DNA of 14,974 nt from an uncultured Emergencia sp. (GTDB lineage: Bacteria > Bacillota > Clostridia > Peptostreptococcales > Anaerovoracaceae). The DNA lies in contig CABSEO010000014.1 of the NCBI GenBank assembly GCA_902476665.1, positions 1 through 14,974 of the forward strand. Direction: 5' to 3'. Positions 14,583 through 14,974 of this stretch are shown here, in pieces. The notes beneath the pieces were generated by a model. The model had not been told where the DNA came from. It saw only the letters and a program-made list of their open reading frames with translations, and searched no databases. The translations under genes were made by a program, and so were the position numbers. Position 1 is the first letter of the stretch. Each line of letters starts with the position of its first letter.

Positions 14583-14611
14583 ATTTTATAGATTTTCAAA
14601 CAAAAAGTCAA
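14583..14611 (-). promoter_or_regulatory. Promoter upstream of ptb
   Basis: TTGACT (14606-14611) and TAAAAT (14583-14588) are 17 bases apart on the minus strand, close to the sigma-A consensus. Transcription would start near 14576 and give a leader of about 140 bases before ptb, including the hairpin at 14487-14523. Confidence 0.65.
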
Positions 14612-14637
14612 TATCATATGCTGTAAAAGGCTGCTTT

Positions 14638-14974
14638 TCATGTGTTTTTTTCTTTCCGCAACAGAAAAATGAAGAAAGCAGTGCATAAGAGAATCTGAAC
14701 AGTTGACGATGCCGGCGTTGCAAGACCTATGGAAACAGTGTGGCACCTGCCATTCTGCTGGCGAAATAGGAAACAGGAATTCTGACCGCGAAAGCTCCGA
14801 TAATTCCCTGTGCCATGACAAATACGGTTTTTCCATATCCGTTGAAATATCCCAGAAAGCAGAACAGAAACGATGTCAAAAGACAATCTATTGCATAAGC
14901 ACGCAGGTAATCAGCTGCCGCCGAAATAACCTGTGTTTCTTCCGAATCAGCGAAGATGCCTGCCAGAATATCGC
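14638..14974 (-). pseudogene. MATE-family transporter, C-terminal part, with one frame break (partial)
   Basis: The last part of a MATE (multidrug and toxin extrusion) membrane transporter enters from the right edge. Frame 1 gives DILAGIFADSEETQVISAAADYLRAY, then FCFLGYFNGYGKTVFVMAQG and RIPVSYF, all typical of the final helices of MATE proteins, and stops at TAG 14727-14729. A second frame continues with IGLATPASSTVQILLC and FFIFLLRKEKNT to a stop at 14638, which is the expected MATE C-terminus. The break is near 14730 in TTTCCATAGG and needs one more base or two fewer. The N-terminal bulk is outside the window. Whether this is decay or a sequence error cannot be decided here. Confidence 0.75.

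Noticed and set aside
1..14974. CRISPR arrays, insertion sequences, phage genes or attachment sites
   Set aside because: No regular direct repeats, transposase or integrase motifs, or duplicated tRNA 3' end were seen in the window.

Overview
The window looks like chromosome from an anaerobic low-to-moderate-GC Firmicute of class Clostridia, probably Lachnospiraceae or a near relative. The evidence is AGGAGG-type ribosome binding sites, A/T-rich intergenic DNA, a tRNA-Glu with encoded CCA, two ECF sigma/membrane-regulator pairs of the kind common in that group, and a Ptb-Buk acyl-phosphate pathway. No species call is possible from the sequence alone. Every gene except a 23-codon fragment at the left edge lies on the minus strand, so transcription runs from right to left.

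Layout from left to right. (1) 2-73: tail of a plus-strand ion-channel-like gene. (2) 161-2848: an ECF module made of a sigma factor (2309-2848), a membrane-anchored DUF4367 regulator (1645-2319) and a lipoprotein with a Cys/His cluster (161-1567), with a possible 46-codon ORF just upstream (2881-3021). (3) 3219-4839: threonine synthase (thrC) with its terminator, preceded by tRNA-Glu(CUC) with its own promoter and terminator. (4) 5043-6895: a second ECF sigma/anti-sigma pair, joined by an ATGA overlap and ending in a strong terminator. (5) 7126-9804: an amino-acid dehydrogenase of the Glu/Leu/Phe/Val family, followed 35 bp later by an NSS-type sodium-dependent transporter. (6) 10244-10903: a GntR/FCD regulator with two tandem terminators. 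(7) 11206-14438: ptb, buk and an OFA-type MFS transporter in one operon. (8) 14638-14974: the C-terminal end of a MATE transporter.

Parts 5 to 7 look like one catabolic unit. A sodium-coupled importer would bring in an amino acid, the dehydrogenase would deaminate it to a 2-oxo acid, and Ptb/Buk would later turn an acyl-CoA into a carboxylic acid and ATP; the MFS protein could move the acid. The step from 2-oxo acid to acyl-CoA is not encoded here. The GntR protein is a good candidate repressor, because a 13-bp sequence (TATTACATGYAAT) occurs both in its own leader and inside a 10+10 bp inverted repeat that covers the dehydrogenase promoter.

Three genes (the dehydrogenase, the MFS transporter and the MATE transporter) each carry a single frame break inside otherwise well-conserved sequence. 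They may be real decay or sequence errors; raw reads would decide.
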